64,000 nt of DNA from Euglena gracilis. Taxonomy: Eukaryota; Euglenida; Euglenophyceae; Euglenales. Shown one piece after another: positions 12,174 through 23,504 of the stretch; position 1 is the first letter of the stretch; each line of letters starts with the position of its first letter. The stretch spans positions 58,211,804 to 58,275,803 of the forward strand of contig CP154955.1 in NCBI GenBank assembly GCA_039621445.1, given 5' to 3'. Both the position numbers and the translations under genes were made by a program. Under the pieces are notes generated by a model, which saw only the letters and a list, made by a program, of their open reading frames with translations, had not been told where the DNA came from and searched no databases.

Positions 12174-12668
12174 ATGCAAAGGGCACCAGTGGTACAACAC
12201 ACATACAGTGCATCAGGTTGCGTCCGGTATCGACAGTCTGAGCCCGAGAGGAAGGACACTCCGAAAGTGCCCCCTGTGCCCAAGTGTCTGCAAGAAAAAA
12301 GAGATTGCTACTTGAGACTGAAGATGCTGAATGACATCTATCTGATATTGAAGCTTCCACCAGACGTGAGTGCTGAGATTCATGTCTTTGGGGAAGAGGA
12401 AATGGAAGCAAGTCGTTGTTTTCCTGCAGAAGTATGTCCAAGGTTTGAAGATCATGTCGTCATCCTGTTGGTCAAAGACAAGCCACAGTCAAGTCTTTGG
12501 CCAGCTGTGTGGTCCAGAAGTCACAGGTATTTTTATCCGCCGGAGGCTCGACTGCTTGAAGGAGATGGGTCCAGACGTTTTTGGGCAGTTCTGATGGGAC
12601 CGGAGGTCCAGATGAAGGAGGAGTTCATTAAGCCAGATCACTGTTACACGACTGCGGAGTTTGGATGA
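12174..12668 (+). CDS. Unrecognised protein, tandem unit 1
   Basis: A 164-codon frame that is the unit-1 version of a protein conserved in all three tandem units. Shared landmarks are ILKLPP, HVFGEEEME, CFPAEVCPRFEDHVV, SSLWPAVWSR and KPDHCYTTAEFG. The first residues seen in units 2 and 3 are lost here by a frame change near 12120. One residue is missing at SHRYFY relative to GHRWYFY, an in-frame 3-bp indel, which favours past coding function. No known domain is recognised. Confidence 0.4.
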   Translation: MQRAPVVQHTYSASGCVRYRQSEPERKDTPKVPPVPKCLQEKRDCYLRLKMLNDIYLILKLPPDVSAEIHVFGEEEMEASRCFPAEVCPRFEDHVVILLVKDKPQSSLWPAVWSRSHRYFYPPEARLLEGDGSRRFWAVLMGPEVQMKEEFIKPDHCYTTAEFG

Positions 12669-13589
12669 CAAGGTCAGACGGACAAGTGGTTCGAGGAGGA
12701 GACGGTGAGCAAGACTGCTGAAGCGCATTTTTGGTGCTTCTGGGCACGAAACCTCCTCTGCGAAGGATGGCCAGCCGGGAAATGTCAGACAGAGTGCCTC
12801 TGCTGCGGATGGCCCATCTGACAAGATTTTACGTAAGTTAGACAGGGAGCCTCTTCTGGCAGGATGGCCCATCCATACTTGTTTTCTGGTGCTCTTTGTG
12901 CGCCTCCAGTGCGGATGGCCCAACAGCAATTGGGTGTGACAAGTGCGCCCCTCAAGGTTGGTGGCCCAGTCCTCCCTTTTTGGCATTGGCGTTGGGGTTT
13001 GGTGGCTTGTGAGCCCCCTGGCAAGGGGTGGCCCAGCCCTCCCCTCGATCTGGCTGCCACCACCGCGCCTCTCCCGCGTGGGATGGCCCAGTGACGTGAT
13101 CATCGCCTGAAGCCGGGTTTTTAATTCGCACCGACATCACTGTGCACCTCTAAGACTGATGGCCGGTGACTGCTTTGTGCTGTGCTTGGCTTGTAAAAGT
13201 TTATGTTTTCAAAGAACTGTACTCGCTCAACGGTGAAGACCTTTTGGGTTTGCAGTTCGCCTTGGTGAAGAGCCGTGAACATTGATGTTGTGTCGTTCGA
13301 CAATTGTTCGAATTCTAATTACGAATCGTCTGACATTTCGCTGTACGGCGGGCTTTGCTGAAATTTTTGGAAGTGCATTGCCAGGACCCGTTCGTAAAAA
13401 TTGAGTCGAGAGAAAATTGCTGGCATTTTTTCCGAGGACGAGAGTGTGAGTCACTGGACCTGGCAATTGTAATTACACACAGTGACACTCCCAAACTCAA
13501 AAAAAAGAACAGAATCCTAATTTCAGTTCATTTCTACTGTTTCTGTGTAGCTGGCAACAAATGAGCACTGTTTACCTAGGCTGACCTGG

Positions 13590-14183
13590 ATGTCTTTGGA
13601 CTTATCTGAAAGTGAACGCTTACTGGGAATTTTGCCTGCAGCTGGTCAATTCAACAAAAGTTGCAAGTTGGAAACTGCTGGAAGAATGCAAAGGGCAACA
13701 GTGGTAAAACACATAAAAAGTGCATCAGGATGCGCCCGGTATCGACAGTCTGAGCCCGAGAAGAAGGACACTCCGAAAGTGCCCTCTGTGCCCAAGTGTG
13801 TGCAAGCAAACAGAGATTGCAGTGTGATTTTGAAGATGGTGAATGACATGTATCTCATTTTGAAGCTTCCACCAGATGTGAGTGCTGATATTCATGTCTT
13901 TGGGGAAGAGGAAATGGAAGGAAGTCATTGTTTTCCTGCAGAAGTATGTCCAAGGTTTGAAGATCATGTCGTCATCCTATTGGTCCAAGACAAGCCACAG
14001 TCAAGTCTTTGGCCAGCTGTGTGGTCCAGAGGTCACAGATGGTATTTTTATCTGAAGGAGGCTCGACTATTTGAAGCAGATGGGTCCAGAAATTTTTGGG
14101 CCGTTCTGATGGGACGGGGGGTCCAGATGAAGGAGGAGTTCATTAAGCCAGATCACTGTTACACGACTGCGGAGTTTGGATGA
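13590..14183 (+). CDS. Unrecognised protein, tandem unit 2
   Basis: A 197-codon frame starting MSLDLSESE. It is acidic in the middle and rich in W, F and C toward the end (SSLWPAVWSRGHRWYFY), consistent with a small globular domain. It ends at TAEFG with TGA, where unit 3 reads on. Differences from unit 3 are scattered substitutions without frameshift over about 500 bp, so the frame has been kept since duplication or the duplication is recent. Function unknown. Confidence 0.45.
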   Translation: MSLDLSESERLLGILPAAGQFNKSCKLETAGRMQRATVVKHIKSASGCARYRQSEPEKKDTPKVPSVPKCVQANRDCSVILKMVNDMYLILKLPPDVSADIHVFGEEEMEGSHCFPAEVCPRFEDHVVILLVQDKPQSSLWPAVWSRGHRWYFYLKEARLFEADGSRNFWAVLMGRGVQMKEEFIKPDHCYTTAEFG

Positions 14184-15139
14184 CAAGGTCAGACGGACAA
14201 GTGGTTCGAGAAGGAGATGGCGAGCAAGACTGCTGAAGCGCATTTTTAGTGCTTCTGGGCATGGAGCCTCCTCTGCGAAGGATGGCCTGCCTGGAAATGT
14301 CAGGCAGAGTGCCTCTGCTGCGGATGGTACATCTGACACGTGATTCCGTAAGTTGGACAGGGAGCCTCTTCTGGCAGGATGGCCCATCCGTACTTGTTTT
14401 CTGGTGCTGTTTGTGCGCCTCCAATGGGGATGGCCCAACAGCAATTGGATGTGACCAGTGTGCCCCTCAAGGTTGGTGGCCCAGTCCTCCCTTTTTGGCA
14501 TTGGCGTTGGGGTTTGGTGACTTGCCCCCGGCATGGGGTGGCCGAGCCCTCCCCTCGATCTGGCTGCCACCATCGCGCCTCTCCTGTGTGGGATGGCCCA
14601 GTGACGTGATCATCGCCTGAAGACGGGTGTTTAATTCGCACCGACGTCACTGTGCACCTCTAAGGCTGATGGCCCGTGACTGCTTTGTGCTGTCCTCGGC
14701 TTGTAAAAGTTTACGTTTTCGAAGAACTGGACTCGCTCAACGGTGAAGAACTTTTGGGTTTGCAGTTCGCCTTGGTGAAGGGCCGTGAACATTGGGGTCG
14801 TGATGTTCGACAATTGTTCGAATTGTAATTACGGATCGTCTGACATTTCGCTGTACGGCGGGCTTTGCTCCAATTTTTGGAAGGGCATTGCCAGGACCCG
14901 TTCGTAAAAATTGAGTCGAGAGAAAATTGAAGGCATTTTTTCCGAGGACGGAAGTATGAGTCACTGGTCCTGGCAATTGTAATTACACACAGTGGCACTC
15001 CCAAACTCAAAAAAAAAATAGAATCCTAATTTCAGTTCATTTGTACTGTTTCTGTGTAGCTGGCAACAAACGTGCACTGTTTACCTAGGCTGACCTGGAT
15101 GTCTTTGGACTTATCTGAAAGTGCACTGTTACTGGGAAT

Positions 15140-15757
15140 TTGCCTGCAGCTGGTCAATTCAACAAAAGTTGCAAGTTGGAAACTGCTGGAAGCATGCACA
15201 GGGCACCAGTGGTAAAACACATAAAAAGTGCATCAGGATGCGCCCGGTATCGACAGTCTGAGCCCGAGAAGAAGGACACTCCGATAGTGCCCTCTGTGCC
15301 CAAGTGTGTGCAAGCAAACAGAGATTGCAGTGTGATTCTGAAGATGCTGAATGACATCTATCTGATATTGAAGCTTCCACCAAATGTGAGTGCTGAGATT
15401 CATGTCTTTGGGGAAGATGAAATGGAAGGAAGTCATTGTTTTCCTGCAGAAGTATGTCCAAGGTTGGAAGATCATGTCGTCATCCTGTTGGTCGAAGACA
15501 AGCCACAGTCAAGTCTTTGGCCAGCTGTGTGGTCCAGAGGTCACAGATGGTATTTTTATCCGCCGGAGGCTCGACTATTTGAAGGAGATGGGTCCAGAAG
15601 TTTTTGGGCCGTTCTGATGGGTGGTGGGGTCCAGATGAAGGAGGAGTTCATTAAGCCAGATCACTGTTACACGACTGCGGAGTTTGGACGACAAGGACAG
15701 ACGGACAAGTGGTTCGAGGAGGAGATGGCGAGCAAGACTGCTGAAGCGCATTTTTAG
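15140..15757 (+). CDS. Unrecognised protein, tandem unit 3
   Basis: A 205-codon frame, the longest version. A TGA to CGA change relative to units 1 and 2 extends it by about 22 residues (ending KTAEAHF). The start chosen is the first ATG in frame; homology with unit 2 extends slightly upstream of it, so a longer form is possible. No domain recognised. Confidence 0.45.
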   Translation: MPAAGQFNKSCKLETAGSMHRAPVVKHIKSASGCARYRQSEPEKKDTPIVPSVPKCVQANRDCSVILKMLNDIYLILKLPPNVSAEIHVFGEDEMEGSHCFPAEVCPRLEDHVVILLVEDKPQSSLWPAVWSRGHRWYFYPPEARLFEGDGSRSFWAVLMGGGVQMKEEFIKPDHCYTTAEFGRQGQTDKWFEEEMASKTAEAHF

Positions 15758-16741
15758 TGCTTCTGGGCGTGGAACCTCCTCTGCGAAGGATGGCCTGCCT
15801 GGAAATGTCAGGCAGAGTGCCTCTGCTGCGGATGGTACATCTGACATGTGATTCCGCAAGTTGGACAGGGAGCCTCTTCTGGCAGGATGGCCCATCCATA
15901 CTTGTATTCTGGTGCTGTTTGTGCGCCTCCAGTGCGGATGTCCCAACAGCAATTGGATGTGACCAGTGTGCCCCTCAAGGTTGGTGGCCCAGTCCTCCCT
16001 TTTTGGCATTGGCGTTGGGGTTTGGTGACTTGCCCCCGGCATGGGGTGGCCGAGCCCTCCCCTCGATCTGGCTGCCACCATCGCGCCTCTCCTGTGTGGG
16101 ATGGCCCAGTGACGTGATCATCGCCTGAAGCCGGGTTTTTAATTCGCACCGACGTCACTGTGCACCCCTAAGACTGATGGCCCGTGACTGCTTTGTGCTG
16201 TCCTTGGCTTGTAAAAGTTTATGTTTTCAAAGAACTGGACTCGCTCAACGGTGAAGAACTTTTGGGTTTGCAGTTCGCCTTGGTGAAGAGCCGTGGACAT
16301 TGGGGTCGTAATGTTCGACAATTGTTCGAATTGTAATTACTGATCGTCTGACATTTCGGTGTACGGCGGGCCTTGCTCCAATTTTTGGAGGGGCTTTGCC
16401 AGGACCCGTTCCTAAAAACTGAGTCGAGAGAAAATTGCAGGGAATTTTTCCGAGGATGGGAGTGTGAGTCACTGATCCTGGCAATTGTAATTACACACAG
16501 TGGCACTCCCAAATTCAAAGAAACAGAATCCTGATTTCAGTTCATTTCTACCGTTTCTGTGTAGCTGTCAACAAACGTGCACTGTTTACCTGGGCTGACC
16601 TGGATGTCTTTGTACTTATCTGGAAGTGCACTCTGACTGGGAATTTTGCCTGCAGCTGGTCAAGTCGAGCAAAGTTACAAGTTACAAACTGCTGGAAGGA
16701 TGCAAAGGGCACCAGGGGGGAAAAAATACCCAAGGCATAAT

Positions 16742-16934
16742 TCACGTTGGACAGCCTTTTTGACAGAGCCTTGTCTCTCTCAAACAGGGACTCGTAATAT
16801 TCCATAAAACGGTTTTCAAGGTATCTGTACCAACCATCGAAAGTGTGATTGATATCTGCCACTTGTTTTTCAATTCTCCGACGCCGTTTGACTGGTGCAA
16901 GTTTTCCCTCAGGATGACTGGACTCACCGGGCAT
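16742..16934 (-). pseudogene. Fragment of the coiled-coil protein family
   Basis: The minus-strand frame contains SSHPEGKL, LENRFMEYYES and KALSKRLSNV, parallel in order and spacing to the C-terminal half of the 2517-3377 protein. It starts right at a GTGAGT-like donor (ATGCCCG|GTGAGTCC, 16925-16936) and runs at its other end into the partial tandem unit, so it is a truncated copy. Confidence 0.5.
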
Positions 16935-17339
16935 AAAGTGTGTTAACGCCTGTGATCTTCGGAGACACAGACTCTTGGCACGACTACGTGATCACAGAGC
17001 TGGGATTGTGTACACAGTAATCTGGTGAGAGTAAAAACTCAGGAAGCGGCAAACGCTCACGCCTGCTGTACAGCGCGGCCCATTACGGCGTGGCCTACGG
17101 CCGTGTATGGCCTGGAGGCACGGGAAGGTCCATCTGACCAGTACAGTATCCATCATAGCCTAGTCGTCATGGCTGTCGTGCCGGGCAGGAAACTTTCTTG
17201 ACCCGGGAATGATTCAAACTAATGGTTTCAAGCCTAGATGTGGCCCCGGGGGTCGTAAAGCACTCATTTAGGATCAAAAACAGAGGCCAAAAAAAAGGTT
17301 CAACACAACAACCTGTTTCGTTTTTGTTTCGACAGAGAT

Positions 17340-18110
17340 CACCGTTTCGGACTTAAGATCCATGGGTTTCGGACCAAAAATGGTGCACTGAGGGTCGACA
17401 AACACTTTTTTTTGGCACAGATACAGTTTTCGAGGTCCGTGGGGCAAAAAAAAACACGGTTTTGGAAAAAGAAAAGTTTTCGATTTTCCCCGACTTTTTT
17501 GACAACCCGTTTTTGAGCCAAAATACATGGTTTTTTGTGCAAAGGTGTGGGGGCGAAGGGATACACTCTTTTAAATTTCCAAAACCGTTTTTGTTTTGGT
17601 TCGGGGGGCCAAAAACATGGTTGCGTGCAAAAGAATTTTCGATTTTTTCTTTTTTTCTGCCCAGGAACCAGGAACGTCCGAAAGTATACAGGTTTCTCCC
17701 CAAAAAAAATGTGGCACTGGAGGGACGAAAAGCTCTAATTTTGGAGCTGGCAAACCGGTTTTCCAGGTCCGGGAGACCGGCTTAGGACAAAAAAAAGTTC
17801 CCTTTTTATCAAATGCCATGGGTTTCGGGCTACAACGAGGCGCCGGCAGTAGAAAAACGCTCATTTTCGCTCAAAAACAGTTTTTCCAGGTCTGTGTGGC
17901 CAAAAAGGGTTGGTTTTTGCAAAGAAAAATTCTGGACATTTGTTCACGTTTTTAACAACCCTTTTTTTCACTTAAAATCCATAGTTTCGGGCCAAAACGG
18001 GCGCTGGGGTGTCGAAGAACGCTCCTTTTCAGTTCACCGGGTCTGGGAGGGCAAAAAAAAACACTGTTTCGGTGACTTTTTTCTTCTTTTTTGTCGAAAT
18101 TCTGGGCCGC
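17340..18110 (+). repeat. Decayed tandem repeat of roughly 0.17-0.22 kb units
   Basis: Recurring order in each unit: ATGGGTTTCGG, CAAAAA, a GTCGA(A)AAACGCTC-like word, TTTTCCAGGTC, a GGCCAAAAA word, a TTTTCGATTTT or equivalent, and TTGACAACCC or TTTAACAACCC. At least three units are visible, with the clearest landmarks near 17360, 17810 and 17985. Open frames across this block are by-products of the repeat. Confidence 0.6.
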
Positions 18111-18514
18111 CAGTTGAGGTACTGCAGAAGCCAGCTCCTGCATTAGACATTTTACCCCCGCACCCCCCCCCACGCTTGACCAGTGTGGGGTCTACGCCGG
18201 GTGTATTCGGGACCCATTCAGGACACATATTGGCAAAAAGAGGTTCCCCAAAACCACCCAAAACCGCATTCTGTTCACACCCTCCAAGATTTCACAACTT
18301 TCTCAAAGCTTTCACTCTCGTAGGCTTTTGAAGCAAAACATGCCAGTGAAAAGGCAAAGGCAAAGGAGAAGAAAGCAAAAGAAAAAATGTCAGTAACCAA
18401 AATTTGGTGCAATTTTTTTTGACTTCGCACTTTTTTTAGCACTCCTAAAAAATACTAACACCGAAACTGAAGTTTTTGACCTTTTTTTAGAAAATTGGTG
18501 TTTTTTTGTGAGAA

Positions 18515-18800
18515 TTGGAGTCCAGACAGAGAGAATCAAGCACCACGGCCACCGATGGGGGTCCGGTGGCCTACGGCCACCACGGCGGTGGGGGGAAGGG
18601 GTGGGCTAGGCCCCCCTGCATCCCCCCATTGTCACTGTCAACTGTTGCAAAACATTGGAGCCTAGACAGGCATTATCAATCCCCACGGCCACCAATGGGG
18701 GTTCCGTTGGCCTACGGCCACCGCAGAGGGGGGGGAAGGGGGGCTGTGCCTCCACCCATCATTGCAAAAACAGAAGTCAGGCTGGACATTTACCTACACC
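18515..18800 (+). repeat. Two tandem copies of a 142-bp unit with an internal hairpin
   Basis: Each copy reads GGAG(T/C)C(C/T)AGACAG, then a CACGGCCACC..ATGGGGGT block and a GGTGGCCTACGGCCACC type hairpin (about 18564 and 18706). Two related CCCACGCTTG words flank the block at about 18170 and 18832. Confidence 0.65.
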
Positions 18801-18849
18801 CCCTACACCCCCTCACACCACCCACACCCCCCCACGCTTGTCTAGTGTA

Positions 18850-19460
18850 GGAGCCGGTTTTTGCAATATGTTCCCCAGGTTTGACCCAAAGCACATTGTG
18901 TCAAAATGCTGTTAGATAAGGCATTTCAAGGGCTTCAGTTTTGGTATGCGGACATTTCCTTTCATTTTTTCTTCATTTTAGAGGTTTTTTTTGAAAAATC
19001 GATTTTTGACAGCAAGAACTTTCCGACACGGCCACAGAAAAGAGCCAAGGCTTTCCAAAAATGGCTGTAACTCGGGCAGCACGAAGGGTAGGTAGGAAAA
19101 AGAACAGCATAGTGGGATAGGGCATTCCAAGGGCGTCATTTCTGCTCTGCGGACATTTTCTTTGGTATTACTTCACTGTCAAGACGTTTTGGAAAGCTTT
19201 TGTTTTTTACCCCCTTCCAAAAAATAGAACAAGAAAACACACCAAAAATGGCCATCACGGGCCACAAAAGCGCACCGGAACACGATTCAGGTGTGTTGGC
19301 TGCCAAAATGACGAGCCGTGGCAATAGCGTGCCTCCAGGGATGCATTTGGTCAGTGAGACTCTTCCAGAAATAGTGTGTGTTTTCTCGATATGTTTTGGG
19401 ATAAATTTCTTTTGAAACTTAAAACGCTGCCTTTTGGGAAATGGCTGAGCGGGCAGTGGG
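18850..19460. other. No feature recognised
   Basis: Mixed composition; ORFs on both strands are short and lack recognisable motifs. I see nothing here that I can name. Confidence 0.5.
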
Positions 19461-19605
19461 GTGGGGGTGGTTGGCGAAATCTTACCAGTATGGACCCCGT
19501 CGCGGGTGAACAACTGCGGCCTGGGAGGGAGTTGGTGGCCTCGGACTCCCAAGACACAGGAAGGCGGAGGAACGGATCAAGAGGGCGAAGCACAAGAAGA
19601 TGGTG
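19461..19605 (+). pseudogene. Gag-like acidic fragment ending at a consensus donor
   Basis: The plus-strand frame reads PRTPKTQEGGGTDQEGEAQEDG, partly matching the acidic peptide PRKDDLGGTDHEGEAKEG at 23830 (+) and its relatives on the minus strand at 20600 and 24170. It ends at AAGATG|GTGAGTTG, a good 5' splice site. It is probably a fragment of the DIRS-like element family. Confidence 0.35.
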
Positions 19606-20183
19606 AGTTGCATCACACCAGATATGTTGCATCCTTCATGGAAATCAAAATTTTATTCCTCATATTTTATTTATTGTCTTAATTGCTCTTCTGGTTCTGA
19701 AATGATTAGTTGATGGGGTGAACGTTGCTGTTTTTATTGAGTTAAAATTTTTTCTGCTTGTGGTCGAAAGGCAGAATTAGTAACCAGCCAACTTCGGCAT
19801 CAAAAAGCAGTAAGAAGCACCCTCGCGAACACCAACTACACCAGAGCAGAACAGCCAGCAAGGAAAGCAGGACCTCACCATCTCGCAGTGCGGAGCCCGA
19901 ATGGTCAAACCAGCAGTCCGGGCTAAACCGTGACCAGGGACGGAGGGACCTGAGTTGCGAAACGCATAGTCAAAATTGGACCTGTCTTTTCCTGCCTGCT
20001 ATTGAACGTAGATTTTCTTTCCTCCCGTCTTCTCCCTACTTCCCATTCGTCGTCAGCAGTTAGCTAAATCGGTGAACTCGAACCAGGTGCCACCACTGTG
20101 AGGACATCTTTTTTGGGTGGGGGGGGGGGGTGTTGTCCCATCTTCCCTTTGTCTTTCGAAAGTGAGGTCCCCATGGCCACAGT

Positions 20184-20640
20184 TTATACCAAAGTTGGAA
20201 GCTCAATCTCGTGCAAGAGTGCGCAGGCCAGGAGCCAAGAGTCTCCGTGTGGCACAAAGTCGGCCTTCAACAAGGCAACTCCGCCGATCTGGAAGAGCCT
20301 CTTTGATGCTTTGCCTCTCGACCACCCCCTTCCACACAACTTCAACCGAGCTTTCAAGATGGCGCTGGCGACGCTCTTTTCCAGGTCACGTAGCATTGTT
20401 AGTGGCTCCAAGTTAAACCTGGCACCGACCCACGATGGTTTGAGGAGCGCGCCTTCGTCAGGCAGCTTGGCCACTAATTTGCTCTCCACTTTCACTCCTG
20501 TTGGCCATTTGGGCCCCAATGAATCACCCCCGTCTTCTGCTTCGCCCTCATGGTCATTTCCTCCCTGGTCATCCTTCCTGGGAGAATTCGAGTCCCCCCC
20601 CCCCCTGGTTGGATTACCTCGAAGAAGTATTATCCTCGCT
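20184..20640 (-). pseudogene. Gag-like ORF of a DIRS-type element, minus strand
   Basis: The minus strand encodes an acidic start (RKDDQGGNDHEGEAEDGG), then a conventional-looking helical stretch (LEPLTMLRDLEKSVASAI, KASKRLFQIGG, HGDSWLLA). The acidic start is shared with fragments next to the DIRS polymerase at 21124-23738. Its position next to RT fits a gag-like product, but the strand is opposite, so it belongs to another, inverted copy. Assignment as gag rests on context only. Confidence 0.35.
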
Positions 20641-21123
20641 GTCTCTTTGGCTTTTAAAATTTTATGGCTTACTTTTGCCGGCCCGCCGACATGAATGGCT
20701 CGGCCGCCGGGCTCCGGTCCCTTTTGAAGTCTTTTCTCGCAAGCTATTGTCCTTTTTTGCCTCGCGTCTTCTTACAACTCTTCACGCCGGCAGCTGGCTG
20801 CGACGTAGCCCTGCTACCATGCCACGTTAATATCACTTGAAATACCCAGGGGGTTCGGCATAAATGGGGACAGGGGCTCCGCACTTTGCCATTGTGAGGC
20901 CATGTATTGCTCGCGGGCGGTATGTTGCGATTGTTCTGGTGCGCTGGGTTAGGGGTCCCTGCTTAGTGCCTTTTTTTCGCCGGATTTGGCTGATTCCTAA
21001 TTTACCATTCGACACCAAGAAGAAAGGAGCATCGAATACCTCATGAATCGAGAAAAGAAGAAGACAATCAATTAATTCAAATTTTCCAGAAAGTCACCCT
21101 CGTGCAGAACCTCAAATCAAAAG

Positions 21124-22113
21124 TTGTTGAAACTTCAAAGAAGCACAGCGCTGGATGCCTTTAAGAGGGAGCAGCAGCAGCATCTGGGTAACCTGACGAC
21201 GCGGGTCGACTGTGGTGAACCGTGGCTGTCCCTTCCCCGAAAGAAATTTCCCCCAAAGAATTTTCCACAACCCAAACCACCCAAAGTGATACAAAAAATC
21301 AGGAGCTGTCAGAGTGGTGACAGATCCACAAAACACCAAACATCTGGTGCCCTGGTTTGTGTTATCCAAGCCAGAAGGGGAGGGGGTGAAACACATCGTC
21401 TCATTGCAAACTGCAGGGGACTCAATCTTTATTGTTCCCCAGAAAGATTCTCCCTGGAAAACATTTCCACCTTTTTCCCCCTCCTCAAGCAGGGTTGGTA
21501 TGCTGCAAAGCTGGATCTCAAGGATGCCTACTTGCACCTGGTCCTTCAAGACAATTTCAAAAAATATGTGAGGATGGAGGTAGGAGGAAAACTGTGGGAG
21601 CTTCAAGGTGCCTGTTTTGGTCTAAGCACTATCCCAAAACTTTTCATGTCCCTTATGAATGTGCTCCAAAAACCTTGGAGATCAAAGGGTTTCATGGCGT
21701 TCGTTTATTCGGATGGCACCATACTTATTGGTTCCTCCGAAATTTTGGTAAAAAAGCAACTGACCATGAGCCAAAATCTGTGTTCTGCAAGCTTCAGGAA
21801 AAACCTCAAAAAATACATTCTCTCCCCTACTCAAAAGCTGCAGCACCTGGGGTTCATCATCAACCTGAAGGAGGGGCTGTTGGAGGTGGCAGCTGGAAAA
21901 TTAAAAAAAATTCAGAAAGGAACTGGGAAAAGTGGTCTTGGCTCAAAAACTTTCTTGCACAAAAATTGCCAGCATCCTACGACAGATAAATCATATCTCC
22001 CTGCCCTTGCTTTCTTAATGCTGGTCACACAAGAATTACTGAATTTCAGCCAGTTGAACGCCACCATGGGCAGGGATTTTACAGTACCCATAACCCCCCA
22101 GCTGAATGTGTAA
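21124..22113 (+). pseudogene. DIRS-like reverse transcriptase
   Basis: A 329-codon frame. RT motifs in order: R-x-I-x-NCR-x-LNLY near residue 92, then FSLENIST, KLDLKDAYLHL (motif A with its aspartate), the ACFGL block, and VYSDGTIL at the place of the catalytic Y-x-D-D loop. The second aspartate of that loop is glycine here, so the enzyme would be inactive. The LDLKDAY and ACFGL motifs are typical of DIRS and Ty3-type polymerases. The frame breaks near 22113, before RNase H. Confidence 0.75.
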
Positions 22114-22250
22114 ATCAAGAACCTCAAAGATTTTCTGGTGCCAGGGGCAGGTGGACCCTTTTTAAAAACACCCAAACATGGGCTGCACTCAGATTCATCC
22201 ACCTGGGCCTGGGGGGGGGGGGTGGACAAGAGTTTTAGAGGGAGCAAAGT

Positions 22251-22735
22251 TTGCTCCGCATAAGTGTAAATGAATTAGCTGCTGCAGTGAACACTGTAAA
22301 AGCCTTTGCAAAAAAGGGGGAGACTGACCTACTGCAAGTGCACAATCAGGTAGCACTCAGCAACCTGCAGAAATGGAGGGGAAAGAAAGAGCACCTAAAC
22401 AGAATTTTACATCCCCTTTTCAAGTGGTTCTGGGGGAAAAAATTCAGCTCCAGGTCAAGTGCGTCCCCTCAGAAAAGATGGTGGCAGAACCCCTGACAAG
22501 GTGGTCACAAGACAGGGGAGATTATACCCTAAACCCCATCATCCTTCAAAAAATTTGCAGATTTTTTCAAGATCACATCACCCCCTTAGTGGACATGTTT
22601 GCATCCCCAGGATACACAAAGTTCCCAAAATTTTGCTCCAGATGGCCTTCCCACCAGGCTTTTCTGGCGGATGCTCTAAACTGCAGCCTGGATGGGGTGG
22701 AGGAAGTGTATGACAACCCCCCTGGAAAGTCATAA
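22251..22735 (+). pseudogene. DIRS RNase H and following linker, frameshifted
   Basis: From 22251 one frame shows the RNase H pattern (VNELAAAVNTVKAF, then VHNQVALSNLQKW). The usual aspartate of the D-N motif is replaced by histidine. From 22373 the adjacent frame continues with CVPSEKMVAEPLTRWSQ and then VDMFASPGYTKFPKF, the hallmark stretch after RNase H in DIRS polyproteins. One frameshift separates the two parts at about 22440. Confidence 0.7.
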
Positions 22736-23320
22736 TGCCCTGGCTCATCAAAATTTCCATGAACAAACAGGTAAAATGCCTTTTAATAACCCCCATGTGG
22801 GTTTCAAGTGCACGGTGGCCCCTACTAACAAAAATGTCCAAACCTGGGGTGAAAATGTTAGTGGTTCCCCCCTGCCAAGGGATGTTCACAAATTGTTGGG
22901 GAGAATCAATGCCCAGGCAGAATGGCCCCTGGCCTGCAGCATTGTTTCAGGTTCCTTTTGGAACAGCAAAAAAATGTCAAATTCACAAATTGACATTATC
23001 TTAAAAGTTAACTCTACTTTAATGGCAAGGCCTTCAGAAAATTGTACGTGCAGCTGCAGGACAAGGGTCTGGACCCCCTGCAGGCAACCACCTTGGACCT
23101 TGTGTCCAGCATCCTGGAGCTGCACAATCTGTCGAGTGCTGAAGACAGAAACACGTTATTTGCTGTCACATCACTCCCTGGTTTCCAACATATTTCTTTT
23201 CACCCTCAGCTAAAGAATGACAGATCCTGTTGGAACGGAAATGTTCAGAAATATGCAACCTTTTGGGATCCCTTACCCATCTTACAAAAACTGGGGGAGG
23301 GGGGTCCACCAGTGAGTTGA
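22735..23320 (+). pseudogene. DIRS polyprotein middle region, frameshifted
   Basis: Frame from 22735: KCLLITPMWVSSARWPLL, typical of the segment after RNase H in DIRS elements, then PPCQGMF. The reading moves to neighbouring frames (GPLACSIVSGSFWN near 22930, then QDKGLDPLQATTLDLVSSIL at 23055) that probably represent the start of the recombinase core-binding domain. No intact frame joins them. Confidence 0.55.
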
Positions 23321-23504
23321 GACTCAGAATAATTCTGTTGTTCAGACTTTTGGCCTTACACAGAGGAATTGACCTTGCCAGAACACGGAGATCTATCTCG
23401 GTTGTCGGGGAAAAATTTTTCATTTTGGTCTAGAGAAAGGGCTGTAAAGTTCCAAAGTGGGAAAAACTTTTGAAGAATGATTCCAACCCAATCCTTATCA
23501 TGTC

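Larger units (their letters stand above)
11944..16720 (+). repeat. Tandem array of a 1.51 kb unit, three full copies plus a partial fourth
   Basis: The phrase CCTGGCAATTGTAATTAC starts units near 11951, 13459, 14969 and 16478, giving a period of about 1508-1510 bp. Each full unit carries, in order, a leader, an ORF on the plus strand (next entries), a run of short degenerate GGATGGCCCA-type repeats, and a 0.3 kb AT-richer tail. The partial fourth copy ends near 16718, where it joins a fragment of the coiled-coil gene. Confidence 0.9.

Noticed and set aside
12489-16158. Long minus-strand ORFs in the tandem units (for example 12489-13103, 14067-14573, 15575-16081)
   Set aside because: They largely read the complement of the conserved plus-strand ORF and of short GGATGGCCCA repeats; composition is biased and no domain is seen.
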